Shown here: positions 1 to 6,626 of the stretch, in pieces
How positions within the stretch are numbered: position 1 is the stretch's first letter
Layout of the letters: each line of letters opens with the position of its first letter
Source: Tatlockia sp.
GTDB taxonomy: Bacteria; Pseudomonadota; Gammaproteobacteria; Legionellales; Legionellaceae
Reading direction: 5' to 3'
NCBI GenBank assembly: GCA_013697955.1
Contig: JACCVV010000039.1
Span: 1 to 39,931, forward strand
DNA: 39,931 nt
The notes under the pieces: generated by a model
Told to the model about the DNA's origin: nothing
What the model saw: the letters and a program-made list of their open reading frames with translations, nothing else
The model's database searches: none
Made by a program: the position numbers and the translations under genes

Positions 1-43
1 TGTAGAATTTTTGAGGTAAATATTATCGGGCATATGACCGGTG

Positions 44-447
44 ACCGAATTATCAATGTAACTCATTGATAATTCGGTTGTTTAATGCAGCAGTTTGCTG
101 CGTCACTGGCAGGAAATTGCCAGTGACGCAGCGGACAATGTCCGGGAACTGCACCTCTTTCCAGAGGTAAAATGGAGGTTATTTTTGTCGCAAAATAACC
201 TAATGCTCGTTCATTCCAACCGGAATTCTCATAATTTACTCCTTGCTCTTCTTTGCATAAGAAGAGCAACGGGTTTCTTATTGCCCACATACCCACACTA
301 GAGCTTCGCTAAAGTTGTAGGTTCGCTTTGCTTCGTGATGGATATGTGGACAAAAGAAAGCAATAGTTTATTTAGGGCAATTGCCTAAATAAACTATTGA
401 AAGGAGAGCGGATAATAATTGCTTCTTTCTATTGCCCTAATTATTAT
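44..447. repeat. Dense array of perfect inverted repeats in gene-free DNA
   Basis: The first 520 bases hold no credible gene; the short ORFs read through palindromes. Inverted repeats seen directly: 44-58/64-78 (15 bp, loop taact); 97-111/118-132 (15 bp, loop ggaaat); 132-136/140-144; 153-158/163-168; 176-185/192-201 (10 bp, loop tgtcgc); 213-217/222-226; 243-253/259-269 (11 bp, loop tgcat); 285-291/343-349 (7 bp, long loop); 361-376/384-399 (16 bp, near-perfect 39-nt palindrome); 412-420/439-447 (9 bp). All stems differ in sequence, so this is not one repeat copied many times. It could be a structured RNA, a transfer or replication origin element, or decayed DNA whose quasi-palindromes were perfected by template switching. 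Function unknown. Confidence 0.8.
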
Positions 448-520
448 GCTAAAAATCAAAGTTGCTCGATTTAAAAATAGAGCAGCGACCATCGTTTGCT
501 TAAGCAGGATCAACAAATAT

Positions 521-892
521 ATGAGTCCAACTTTTAATGAATTACTGCCCGAACAAATCCCTTTAATAGATGATGTTCGTGATCTCATTCAAGCCTCTAG
601 ACAACGCGCAGTTTCTGTAATTAATGCCGAGTTAACCCTTCTTTACTGGGAAATTGGTAAGCTTATCAATCTTGAAATAGTAAAAGATAAACGGGCGGAG
701 TATGGAAAGGCAATAATTTCCAAGTTAGCTCATCAATTAACATTAGAATATGGCCGATCGTTTGAAGAAAAAAACTTAAGACGAATGATGCAGTTTGCCA
801 ATCTGTTCCCCGATGAGAAGATTGTCGCCACACTGCGGCGACAATTGAGTTGGTCGCACTTTCGCTTACTGATTCCACGGGTTGACCTATAA
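521..892 (+). pseudogene. N-terminal fragment of YhcG-type (DUF1016) PDDEXK nuclease
   Basis: This 123-residue ORF resembles the DUF1016 N-terminal helical domain of YhcG-like putative nucleases: a segment with 'LLYWEIGKLI', then 'YGKAIISKLAHQL', then 'LRRMMQFANLFPD' and 'LSWSHFRLLIP'. Family members are usually about 340 residues, with a C-terminal PDDEXK nuclease domain. Here the reading frame stops just after 'LLIP', where the family normally continues into the nuclease part, and I see no continuation in any frame downstream. The ATG at 521 was chosen because the conserved N-terminus begins there; the frame is open back to 419 but that part looks unrelated. It is most likely a truncated, inactive gene. 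Confidence 0.7.
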
Positions 893-911
893 AGTAACGC
901 GGAGACATTCA

Positions 912-1028
912 TTGAAAACAAAGGCAATACACACTGCCTTGGAGCAACAAAATGCAGCCTTTCTTTGGTTGCAATCCCAATTTCCAGCCGCTTTTTCATC
1001 AAAAGCGCTGCCCTTAAAGATGGGTTGA
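912..1028 (+). pseudogene. N-terminal fragment of ProQ/FinO-domain RNA-binding protein
   Basis: A short ORF beginning with TTG and preceded by cggag encodes about 38 residues, including 'FLWLQSQFPAAFSS' and 'ALPLKMG'. This is the start of a ProQ/FinO RNA-chaperone domain, which typically reads WL...FP.AF....PLKIGI. The frame ends in TGA exactly where the family would continue (after 'PLKMG'). The DNA beyond codes for nothing ProQ-like apart from a possible 'VDD' three codons later. ProQ/FinO proteins are normally over 100 residues, so this is a remnant. It lies 19 bp after the YhcG fragment, and both genes are broken, which points to a decayed insertion zone. Assignment rests on a short match. 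Confidence 0.5.
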
Positions 1029-1200
1029 AAGGTAGATGATGTCGGCCGGATTAAAATAAATCACTAAAATAATAGAAAGTGGTCGAGTAACCGCGATAAA
1101 TTACATATTAGGTGGGAGTGTTTAAATAACTGTGTCAGTTCACTTTTCTAAATTAAAAACTCAGTACGAGCTGCAAAAACCTAAGCTTACTTCTATCGTT

Positions 1201-1596
1201 CTATTGAGCAATGGAAAATTGTATACTAAATTCATCAAAAAGAGCTTTTGGTATCAATGGGGTTCTTCCTCTATGAGGCTTGTTATTTTCAACTAATTGA
1301 ACTAATCCGTATTGCTCCATTTTTCTTAGTGTTCTCAAGATGTTGTTAGCTTTTCGCTTATGTCCTGTAAGCTCCTCCAGTTCAGATACAGACTGAGGTT
1401 TCTGCTCAATAATTAATTTTAGTAATTGTTGATTTTCTTCGGAAAGAACATTTGCTAGCGATTTCATGGAAGTAAACCAAATTTTCGGCTCATTATTTTG
1501 AGGCCGATATTTTCCCTTAGCTATAGCAATTGTTCTTTCTTTGTATTGCTCCAGTGGCATTATGCCAATGTAGGCTTTTTTGTGTACTTTACTCAT
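1201..1596 (-). CDS. TumA-type HTH antitoxin (HVO_A0114-like)
   Basis: This 131-residue protein carries a winged-helix/MarR-like DNA-binding domain at about residues 50-110: 'SVSELEELTGHKRKANNILR' followed by a wing with 'GLVQLVENN'. It matches the class of DNA-binding antitoxins that pair with TumE (DUF6516) toxins. Its start overlaps the stop of the upstream toxin gene by 8 bp and has a strong ribosome-binding site (gggagg, 4 bp before ATG), so the two are translationally coupled. It is expected to neutralise the toxin and repress the shared promoter upstream of the toxin gene. The pairing supports the call; the family is inferred from pattern only. Confidence 0.7.
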   Translation of the reverse strand: MSKVHKKAYIGIMPLEQYKERTIAIAKGKYRPQNNEPKIWFTSMKSLANVLSEENQQLLKLIIEQKPQSVSELEELTGHKRKANNILRTLRKMEQYGLVQLVENNKPHRGRTPLIPKALFDEFSIQFSIAQ

Positions 1597-1960
1597 AGGT
1601 CCTCCCTTTAAGGGCTATAACACGCTTATCTACTTCATTCCAGAAATCCTCAAGAAGCTTTCCAGCATTTATATATTGATAGGGTCTACCTTGGTCATTT
1701 TGGTCAAAGTGCCAGTGATCATAAGTCCTTACGGGTGCAACTCCCCTCTTTGCGCCAAATTGAATTTCATGAGAATTATCAAATCCCATAATTCTTTTAT
1801 TGTGCTTATTATGTAGAGTTAAAGAATAACGTACCCCCTGCGCCCTACTTGATACCCGTTTTATGTCAAATTTGACCCATAATCCCAATGACTCATCTAT
1901 TATAATGCGATCGCCATCAAGCATTAATAAGTTTTCAAGACTATGATCTATATCTTTCAT
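1589..1960 (-). CDS. TumE-like toxin (DUF6516) of a toxin-antitoxin pair
   Basis: This 123-residue protein opens with 'LLMLDGDRIIIDESLGLWVKF' split over residues 11-32 and ends with a conserved-looking histidine stretch 'TYDHWHFD' plus 'LLEDFWNEVDK'. That layout, with the antitoxin HTH gene overlapping downstream, is typical of the TumE family of putative toxins. The biochemical target of TumE proteins is not something I can read from sequence. The gene is toxin-first, which is the less common order for toxin-antitoxin operons but usual for this family. Its promoter and a palindromic operator lie immediately upstream (see 1961-1994). It may stabilise the element. Confidence 0.65.
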   Translation of the reverse strand: MKDIDHSLENLLMLDGDRIIIDESLGLWVKFDIKRVSSRAQGVRYSLTLHNKHNKRIMGFDNSHEIQFGAKRGVAPVRTYDHWHFDQNDQGRPYQYINAGKLLEDFWNEVDKRVIALKGRTYE

Positions 1961-1994
1961 TCTTTAATTATATCATCAAGTGATATGTTTGCAA
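1961..1994 (-). promoter_or_regulatory. Putative tumE promoter with internal palindromic operator
   Basis: On the minus strand a TTGCAA box (1989-1994) is separated by 16 bp from a perfect TATAAT box (1967-1972). The -10 box ends only 6 bp before the ATG at 1960, so transcription would begin at or next to the start codon and give a leaderless message. An inverted repeat, ATATCA-5-TGATAT (1970-1986), covers the spacer and the -10 box and is a natural operator for the antitoxin. Confidence 0.55.
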
Positions 1995-2028
1995 ATAAAC
2001 TTGAAGACAAGGAAGAGATGTGGACTCC

Positions 2029-2203
2029 AATGGTATGGAAAACCTACGCTAAGCTGGAATCCATCTAAATTATTGAATAAAATTGACCATAAAGGTCTAT
2101 TTTGTCCTTAATTACATAAATTGCATTAGACTTGAAGGAAGAAAGTTTATTACTTATTGATATGTAACACATTTTTATCTTAGCGTAGGTTTTCCATACC
2201 ATT
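2029..2203. mobile_element. MITE-like element with 25-bp perfect terminal inverted repeats
   Basis: The left end (2029-2053, beginning AATGGTATGGAAAACC) and right end (2179-2203) are perfect reverse complements over 25 bp and enclose 125 bp of AT-rich DNA with no ORF. The heptamer GGACTCC occurs in direct orientation on both outer sides (2022-2028 and 2204-2210), which is what a target-site duplication would leave. Because GGACTCC is nearly self-complementary, the inverted repeat can also be read as 31 of 32 bp. It is a non-autonomous element; I could not assign a parent insertion-sequence family. It sits 35 bp upstream of the tumE promoter. The remaining gene-free DNA between it and 2529 shows no other clear structure. 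Confidence 0.75.
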
Positions 2204-2529
2204 GGACTCCGAACCCCGTTACAAGAACGAAACTATTCGACTTAGATGATGGAATTTAAACTATTTAAACTAGTATTCCCCGCGGGTTGCCGTGGTTTCT
2301 TAGTAGTAAAATTTGAATTAATTCTGTTTATATAAATCCATGTTGCAGAGTTCAAAAAATGATTAACTAGCTTTAGCAGAATAGTGGGTTTCTAGGAAAT
2401 TTAGGTGATCCAACCGACAAGATGAAAAAATATGATACAATACTGTGCACATTTTCAGCATTCAACGCCGCTCAATACGGCATGAAATGTGGTGAGAATA
2501 TAAATTTTGACGGTTAAGAGGAGAAAAGC

Positions 2530-2787
2530 ATGTATGATCCGCGTGAAGCCAATAAACTTTATTTGACCTTATTAAAAGAAAAAGGGTTAACGGCAGCCAT
2601 TCAAAGCACTGTCTACGTAGTGATAATGTATTTTTTTAATTTGTATTTTAACCATATAAAGATACCTTCCCTGCCAATTGTTATTGTATTTCTTACCGGT
2701 TGTTGTTATTACACTTGGAAACCGAAGCTTATTCGATTTTTAAGAGGTAAATTGCGTGGCGAGGAATTTAGGGATAAAGCAGATTAA
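2530..2787 (+). CDS. Small two-helix membrane protein, unknown function
   Basis: This 85-residue protein has a good ribosome-binding site (aagaggag, 7 bp before ATG). Two hydrophobic stretches at about residues 22-37 and 47-62 suggest a helical hairpin in the inner membrane, followed by a basic tail ('KPKLIRFLRGKLRG'). No family is recognised. It stands alone on the plus strand between the MITE-like element and the antitoxin-like gene. A possible -10 (TACAAT) lies near 2436, inside a 31-codon ORF (2422-2517) that could be a leader peptide but has no convincing ribosome-binding site. Confidence 0.55.
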   Translation: MYDPREANKLYLTLLKEKGLTAAIQSTVYVVIMYFFNLYFNHIKIPSLPIVIVFLTGCCYYTWKPKLIRFLRGKLRGEEFRDKAD

Positions 2788-2947
2788 ATCACATCCTGGC
2801 TAATGCTAACGGGAATAACTATCTTTGAATTATTCTTTATTTACAAATCAGCTATTCACAGTAACAAACCTTTGTAGCTTTCAATTGCATAAAATCCAAA
2901 GCGTGGTATATCTATGGTAAAAATGTGGAAATAATGGAGCGAGATTC

Positions 2948-3352
2948 ATGAAAGCTGAAAGTAGCCATACGGTTTCATCTCAACTATTTAGAACAGTTCC
3001 CACAGAAGATTTTTTTCATTTGTTCAAAAAAGGTGTGGTTGATGGTCACAAAGTGGTTAATTTATTAAAATATAAAAAAGCAGATGTTGCTGCTGCAGCT
3101 AATGTGCCGCTCAGCTCTGTTCGCTATGAACCCCACAAAATGCCCTCAGAACTTAAAGAACGCCTTACAGAATGGGCTACAGCCATCAATTTAGTGGAAG
3201 GTTTTTTTAAGGATCAGGATAAAACACTCCTTTGGTTCACCATTTCAAATCCTCTTTTGGGTGAAATGTCACCGAGAGATATGATTCGAGTAGGACGTTT
3301 TAGAAAATTATTAAATTTTATACAAACAGCCTTAGATGAAAACCGAAAATAA
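2948..3352 (+). CDS. Orphan Xre/MbcA/ParS-type antitoxin
   Basis: The 134-residue product has an N-terminal helical region with 'DGHKVVNLLKYKKADVAAAA' and a C-terminal DUF2384-type segment containing 'NPLLGEMSPRDMIRVGRF', close to the toxin-binding domain of Xre/MbcA/ParS antitoxins (usual motif NP.L.G..P.D.L..G). These proteins normally precede a RES-domain (NAD-degrading) toxin. No RES toxin follows here; only a 45-codon ORF and then minus-strand genes. A ribosome-binding site (tggag) lies 8 bp before the ATG. It may be a solitary regulator, an anti-toxin decoy, or the survivor of a lost pair. Confidence 0.65.
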   Translation: MKAESSHTVSSQLFRTVPTEDFFHLFKKGVVDGHKVVNLLKYKKADVAAAANVPLSSVRYEPHKMPSELKERLTEWATAINLVEGFFKDQDKTLLWFTISNPLLGEMSPRDMIRVGRFRKLLNFIQTALDENRK

Positions 3353-3371
3353 ATAATAAGAACCCTCGCTC

Positions 3372-3509
3372 ATGGCAAATCAAAACAGACCGCCAAATAA
3401 AAAAACAAGTATTTCTATTCCCTACCTGCTTGAATTAGATACAGTGAAAGGGATACATGCTGCAAAAAAAGCAACGCAAGATTTGCTAAAATTCAAGTGG
3501 GATCATTAG
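3372..3509 (+). CDS. Tiny ORF downstream of the antitoxin-like gene
   Basis: This ORF encodes 45 residues (starting MANQNRPPNKKTSIS, ending FKWDH) and begins 19 bp after the antitoxin-like gene on the same strand. The sequence is basic and hydrophilic at the start, then helical. There is no clear ribosome-binding site. It does not resemble a RES toxin. It may be a real small protein co-transcribed with the antitoxin, or the remnant of a partner gene. No family is recognised. Confidence 0.3.
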   Translation: MANQNRPPNKKTSISIPYLLELDTVKGIHAAKKATQDLLKFKWDH

Positions 3510-3574
3510 GCATAAATGGGGCTAATTCGCCCCTTAAAAATCTGATATCACATCTTCTAATTCACAATTTAATA

Positions 3575-3796
3575 TCAATCATTATAAAGTTCAGACTCAA
3601 GATAAAGCGGCATTTCACGAGGCGGCCTCAGGAAAGGCGCTTCATGACAAAATTTAGGTTTACCGTCATGTTCAAAAGCCGTTACACCGCAGCGAGGGTA
3701 CTTAGAGCACACCCACCAAACCGCTTGATTTTTCTGCTCCCTTAGCATTGTTGAGTTACAATCAGTACATAAAAGTTGTTCTTGTGCCTCATTCAT
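3575..3796 (-). CDS. Free-standing topoisomerase-type C4 zinc ribbon protein
   Basis: This 73-residue protein has four cysteines in the pattern C10-x2-C13-x16-C30-x5-C36, with the 'CSKYPRC' signature of the zf-C4_Topoisom domain that usually sits at the C-terminus of type IA topoisomerases. A strong ribosome-binding site (ggagg, 7 bp before ATG) lies inside the 3' end of the upstream gene, which it overlaps by 8 bp. The TopB of this element (6627-8489) ends without any such finger, so the domain may act in trans on single-stranded DNA. That link is inference; small zinc ribbons can also bind RNA or proteins. Confidence 0.65.
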   Translation of the reverse strand: MNEAQEQLLCTDCNSTMLREQKNQAVWWVCSKYPRCGVTAFEHDGKPKFCHEAPFLRPPREMPLYLESELYND

Positions 3797-4400
3797 TTTT
3801 TTTCCTCCAGTTATAAGTTATTTGAATTTTTGGTTTTTCTCTAACGAGATATGAGCCTAAACAAACCAACAGGTGTATGCCTAAAAGTAAAATCAATGAG
3901 GAATAAAATAAATCTGTCCCACTATAGGCAAACACTTTAGCTGCACGGGGAATCACATTAGGAAGCATTAAAAAAAATGTTAGAATTATCGCAAATCCGT
4001 GGGTGTAATACCGATGATTTTTATTAAGTAATAAGGCAAAAACAGAAAATAAAAGCCCGATCCCCCAACCATACAGGGTAGAAAAAAGCACAAAAAAAGG
4101 CCACCAGCCTCTTGCATCAACATTATTACCCTCAAAGAGTAAGGAGGCAAAAACCGCAAAAAGAAAGGCATAATTAATAACAAAGAGATCGCGTTGAAAA
4201 TTATCTTTTCTTGATTCTGGTTTCCGCTTACTTAATTGACCAGTCAGTTGTTCTGACCAAACGAGAAACAAGGCAATAATAGGAAGCGTACAGGCTATTC
4301 CTTCCTTCCAGTTAGAAAGCGGTGAGCCATATTCCATTATACAAACGGCTGGGAGATAAACCCCAATCAGTGCTTTTGAGTAACGATTTAATAAATGCAT
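3789..4400 (-). CDS. Polytopic inner-membrane protein, unknown
   Basis: This 203-residue protein has about five to six hydrophobic segments (roughly residues 8-24, 34-50, 72-90, 98-122, 132-150, 160-185) and a basic C-terminal tail with 'YNWRKKNE'. The ribosome-binding site is aagga, 7 bp before ATG. It begins 11 bp after the beta-barrel gene and overlaps the zinc-ribbon gene, so it belongs to the 6509-3575 operon. I do not recognise a family. Its neighbours are envelope proteins, which suggests a role at the cell surface or in membrane organisation. Confidence 0.6.
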   Translation of the reverse strand: MHLLNRYSKALIGVYLPAVCIMEYGSPLSNWKEGIACTLPIIALFLVWSEQLTGQLSKRKPESRKDNFQRDLFVINYAFLFAVFASLLFEGNNVDARGWWPFFVLFSTLYGWGIGLLFSVFALLLNKNHRYYTHGFAIILTFFLMLPNVIPRAAKVFAYSGTDLFYSSLILLLGIHLLVCLGSYLVREKPKIQITYNWRKKNE

Positions 4401-4411
4401 TCTATTTTCCT

Positions 4412-5041
4412 TCAGAAATTATACGAGACACCAATCATGACTGCCTTTTGTTCAGGGAGATTACAAAGCACACCAGTCCCTGATTCAGCATCCACGGTGA
4501 GCTTAGGCTGTTTACCCCAAATGCGTTGATAACCTAAATTGATGGTTGCATGTTCATTGATTTGATAACCTATACCGAGCTGAATTTCAGGTGAAAACCC
4601 TGCTAAATGATTTACTGACAAGCGGTCTAACTGAAGCTTGCGATAAGTCCCCCCGCCTTTAAGCCAGGTAATTACCGGAGTGCCTGGGAAGGGTTTTGTT
4701 TTTAAGCTAATCAATACATCAAGCAAGGGTTTCATTTCTGCTTCAATGGGAAGCCCACCTAATAGCTCTATAGACTCTTCAGGCAGGACAAGATGCATTC
4801 TGTTCCCACTTTGAATGCCAGCCTCAAGCCCTGCTTGCCAATAAGGAGTAATGATAAGCCCACGCCCTAAACTTAAACGCCCCACAGCCGTATGATTTTC
4901 CTGTTTGCTAATGCCTGAAAAAGAGGTCACACCAAAGGCTGCGTCCACAGTCCAAGGGGCCTTATTTATCGGATTATCTGCATAGGATAAAGGTGATAGG
5001 GTTAGTAGGAAAAGTATTCGAGTAATTATGATTTGTTTCAT
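4412..5041 (-). CDS. Putative outer-membrane beta-barrel protein
   Basis: The product is 209 residues with a signal peptide (residues 1 to about 21, ending 'LTLSPLSYA'). The mature part shows alternating hydrophobic strands with glycines: 'VDAAFGVTSFSG', 'GRLSLGRGLIITPYWQAGLE', 'PEIQLGIGYQINEHATINLGYQRIWG', and a terminal strand 'KAVMIGVSYNF'. A C-terminal phenylalanine after alternating residues is the outer-membrane insertion signal recognised by the BAM machinery. This fits a small 8-stranded barrel similar to OmpA/OmpX or LbtU-like proteins. Function unknown; it sits between two secreted Lcl-domain proteins and a membrane protein. Confidence 0.65.
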   Translation of the reverse strand: MKQIIITRILFLLTLSPLSYADNPINKAPWTVDAAFGVTSFSGISKQENHTAVGRLSLGRGLIITPYWQAGLEAGIQSGNRMHLVLPEESIELLGGLPIEAEMKPLLDVLISLKTKPFPGTPVITWLKGGGTYRKLQLDRLSVNHLAGFSPEIQLGIGYQINEHATINLGYQRIWGKQPKLTVDAESGTGVLCNLPEQKAVMIGVSYNF

Positions 5042-5072
5042 TTGTTTCGCCTTTAATTTTTGGTTCGTCTAG

Positions 5073-5789
5073 TTAAAACTGGCTGATGGCCCGCACGCGA
5101 CCGACCGTGTTTGATTTTGAACTGGCATTAATGTCACCAGTCCCAAAATGGACTAGCCAGGCATTGGCAACACTGGCTTCTGTTGAACTCCAATAAAAGT
5201 CAGGTGCAAAGGCAGATAACCCTGTTTGATACAGATTTTTATACAGCAGCTGCAGTTCAAAGGCCGCGGGTAGATACCAGCCACCGTAACAAATTTGCTC
5301 CGGACTCACAGGGGTAATACAAGGGGTTAGGCCATCTTCCATGACTTGGAAATTAGACGCCAAGAGCGCTGCAAAAACGCCTTTTTGGTTGTCAATCGTT
5401 TGCTGGGCAATGATAAGGCGGGTGTTGGTAATACCAGCCCCAATTCCATCACCGCGCGCATTCGTTACTTTATTGCCAGAGGCCCCATTTCGCCATTGAA
5501 TGCCTTCTCCATTCATATCGACCTTAGAGGCAATCAAGCCGTGTTGCCCATTTGCATCCACGTAAAACACTAAACCACCATGATATTCATCCCCAATTTT
5601 ATGTATAAGACTGGTGATTTGATTTTGTAATTTTTTATCATTCTCTCCCAATAGAAAAATCTTTCCCTTTGCTTCCTCAACCCTAGTGTCAAGATCTCTA
5701 ACATTTCTCCAGATGTCGCCATAGGGATCTTCTGCATGAACGGTACAATTGAAACAAAGAAATAGCAGGAACATTGATATTATTTTCAT
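5073..5789 (-). CDS. Secreted DUF1566 (Lcl C-terminal-like) protein, paralogue 2
   Basis: This 238-residue protein begins with a signal peptide (to about residue 19, 'NCTVHA'), has a short helical/coiled-coil segment (about 25-65), and then a DUF1566 domain: 'GGLVFYVDANGQHGLIAS', 'WRNGASGNKV', 'CYGGWYLPAAFELQLLYKNL', 'YWSSTEAS', ending 'GRVRAISQF'. The same domain forms the C-terminus of the Legionella collagen-like adhesin Lcl, where it takes part in glycosaminoglycan binding and trimerisation. No collagen repeats are present here. It is clearly paralogous to the next gene upstream (5802-6509). A surface-adhesion or recipient-contact role is plausible but inferred. Confidence 0.75.
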   Translation of the reverse strand: MKIISMFLLFLCFNCTVHAEDPYGDIWRNVRDLDTRVEEAKGKIFLLGENDKKLQNQITSLIHKIGDEYHGGLVFYVDANGQHGLIASKVDMNGEGIQWRNGASGNKVTNARGDGIGAGITNTRLIIAQQTIDNQKGVFAALLASNFQVMEDGLTPCITPVSPEQICYGGWYLPAAFELQLLYKNLYQTGLSAFAPDFYWSSTEASVANAWLVHFGTGDINASSKSNTVGRVRAISQF

Positions 5790-5801
5790 GGTTTACTCTC
5801 T

Positions 5802-6509
5802 TTAAAAGGCATGGATAGCGCGAACGCTTGCAGAAGTTGATTTTTCACTGACTTGTACTTCACCACTACTAAAATCAACCAGCCAAGCTTCAGTCATTGA
5901 GGCTTCGGTCGAACTCCAGTAAGCGATATTAGACAAGGCATGTTTAAGGTTTTTGTGCAGCAGGAGAAGCTCCTGAACGGAGGGGAGATACCACCCTCCA
6001 TAACAGAGCGAATCGGCTGTGATGGGTTCGGCACAGGGTGTTTTTCCATCGGCTGAAATTTGATAATTGGCAGCGCTTAACGCTGCAAAGCGCCCTTCTT
6101 GCTCGTCAATGGTTTGCTCTGCAACAATAAGGCGGGTGTTGGTTTCTCCTGCACCAATACCAAAGGCTCTGGCATTAACAGTGCGATCACCGCCCTCGCC
6201 ATTTCGCCAACCTATCGCTGGCTCTACATCATTAAGCGATACCATAAGACCATGCTGCTTGCTGTTATCGACATAAAAAATAATTCCACCTTGGAAAACC
6301 TCTCCAATTTGATGGGTTACAAGGGGTAGTTGATTAATGGAACTGGTTAATCCTTCAAAGCGTAAGTTAAATTGGGAAAGAAGTTCACTGCGTAAAGTCG
6401 CGATTTTCCCATCCACGTAAGCCGTGGATGCGGGATTGGTAGCGCTGGATGCAGAATTAGCGAAGGCAACCAGGGCAAGGCCCATTGCCAGATAATGTTT
6501 TGCGGTCAT
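5802..6509 (-). CDS. Secreted DUF1566 (Lcl C-terminal-like) protein, paralogue 1
   Basis: The product is 235 residues with a signal peptide (cleavage near 'FANSASSA'), a coiled-coil-like stretch (about residues 30-62), and a DUF1566 domain with 'GEVFQGGIIFYVDNSKQHGL', 'IGWRNGEGGDRTVNARAFG', 'CYGGWYLPSVQELLLLHKNL' and 'AYWSSTEASMTEAWLVDF'. The domain order matches 5073-5789, and the two genes are 12 bp apart, so they arose by tandem duplication followed by divergence. Ribosome-binding site gagga lies 9 bp before ATG. The gene follows topB by about 117 bp on the same strand and may start its own transcript. Proposed role: envelope or extracellular adhesin carried by the ICE. Confidence 0.75.
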   Translation of the reverse strand: MTAKHYLAMGLALVAFANSASSATNPASTAYVDGKIATLRSELLSQFNLRFEGLTSSINQLPLVTHQIGEVFQGGIIFYVDNSKQHGLMVSLNDVEPAIGWRNGEGGDRTVNARAFGIGAGETNTRLIVAEQTIDEQEGRFAALSAANYQISADGKTPCAEPITADSLCYGGWYLPSVQELLLLHKNLKHALSNIAYWSSTEASMTEAWLVDFSSGEVQVSEKSTSASVRAIHAF

Positions 6510-6626
6510 TGTTAAAATTCCTCGTGGTATAAGTGTTCATTTTTCATCCTTAAGTGAGTTGTGCTAATGGTGTCCATGGTTGGTTTTGAAAGGCGTTAAG
6601 TAAAATCTGCCGATTGCGATAGGTTC

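Noticed and set aside
63-301. Two opposite ORFs of 77 and 68 codons
   Set aside because: They read through the palindromes of the hairpin array, have no ribosome-binding site and no protein-like pattern.
419-520. Upstream extension of the YhcG fragment
   Set aside because: The extra 34 codons look non-native and the conserved N-terminus begins at 521.
1105-1145. Sequence 'taactgtgtcagttc' resembling an insertion-sequence end (IS256-like)
   Set aside because: Only one short motif, no second end and no transposase nearby.
2422-2517. 31-codon ORF before the small membrane gene
   Set aside because: No good ribosome-binding site and it covers the likely promoter; mentioned only as a possible leader peptide.
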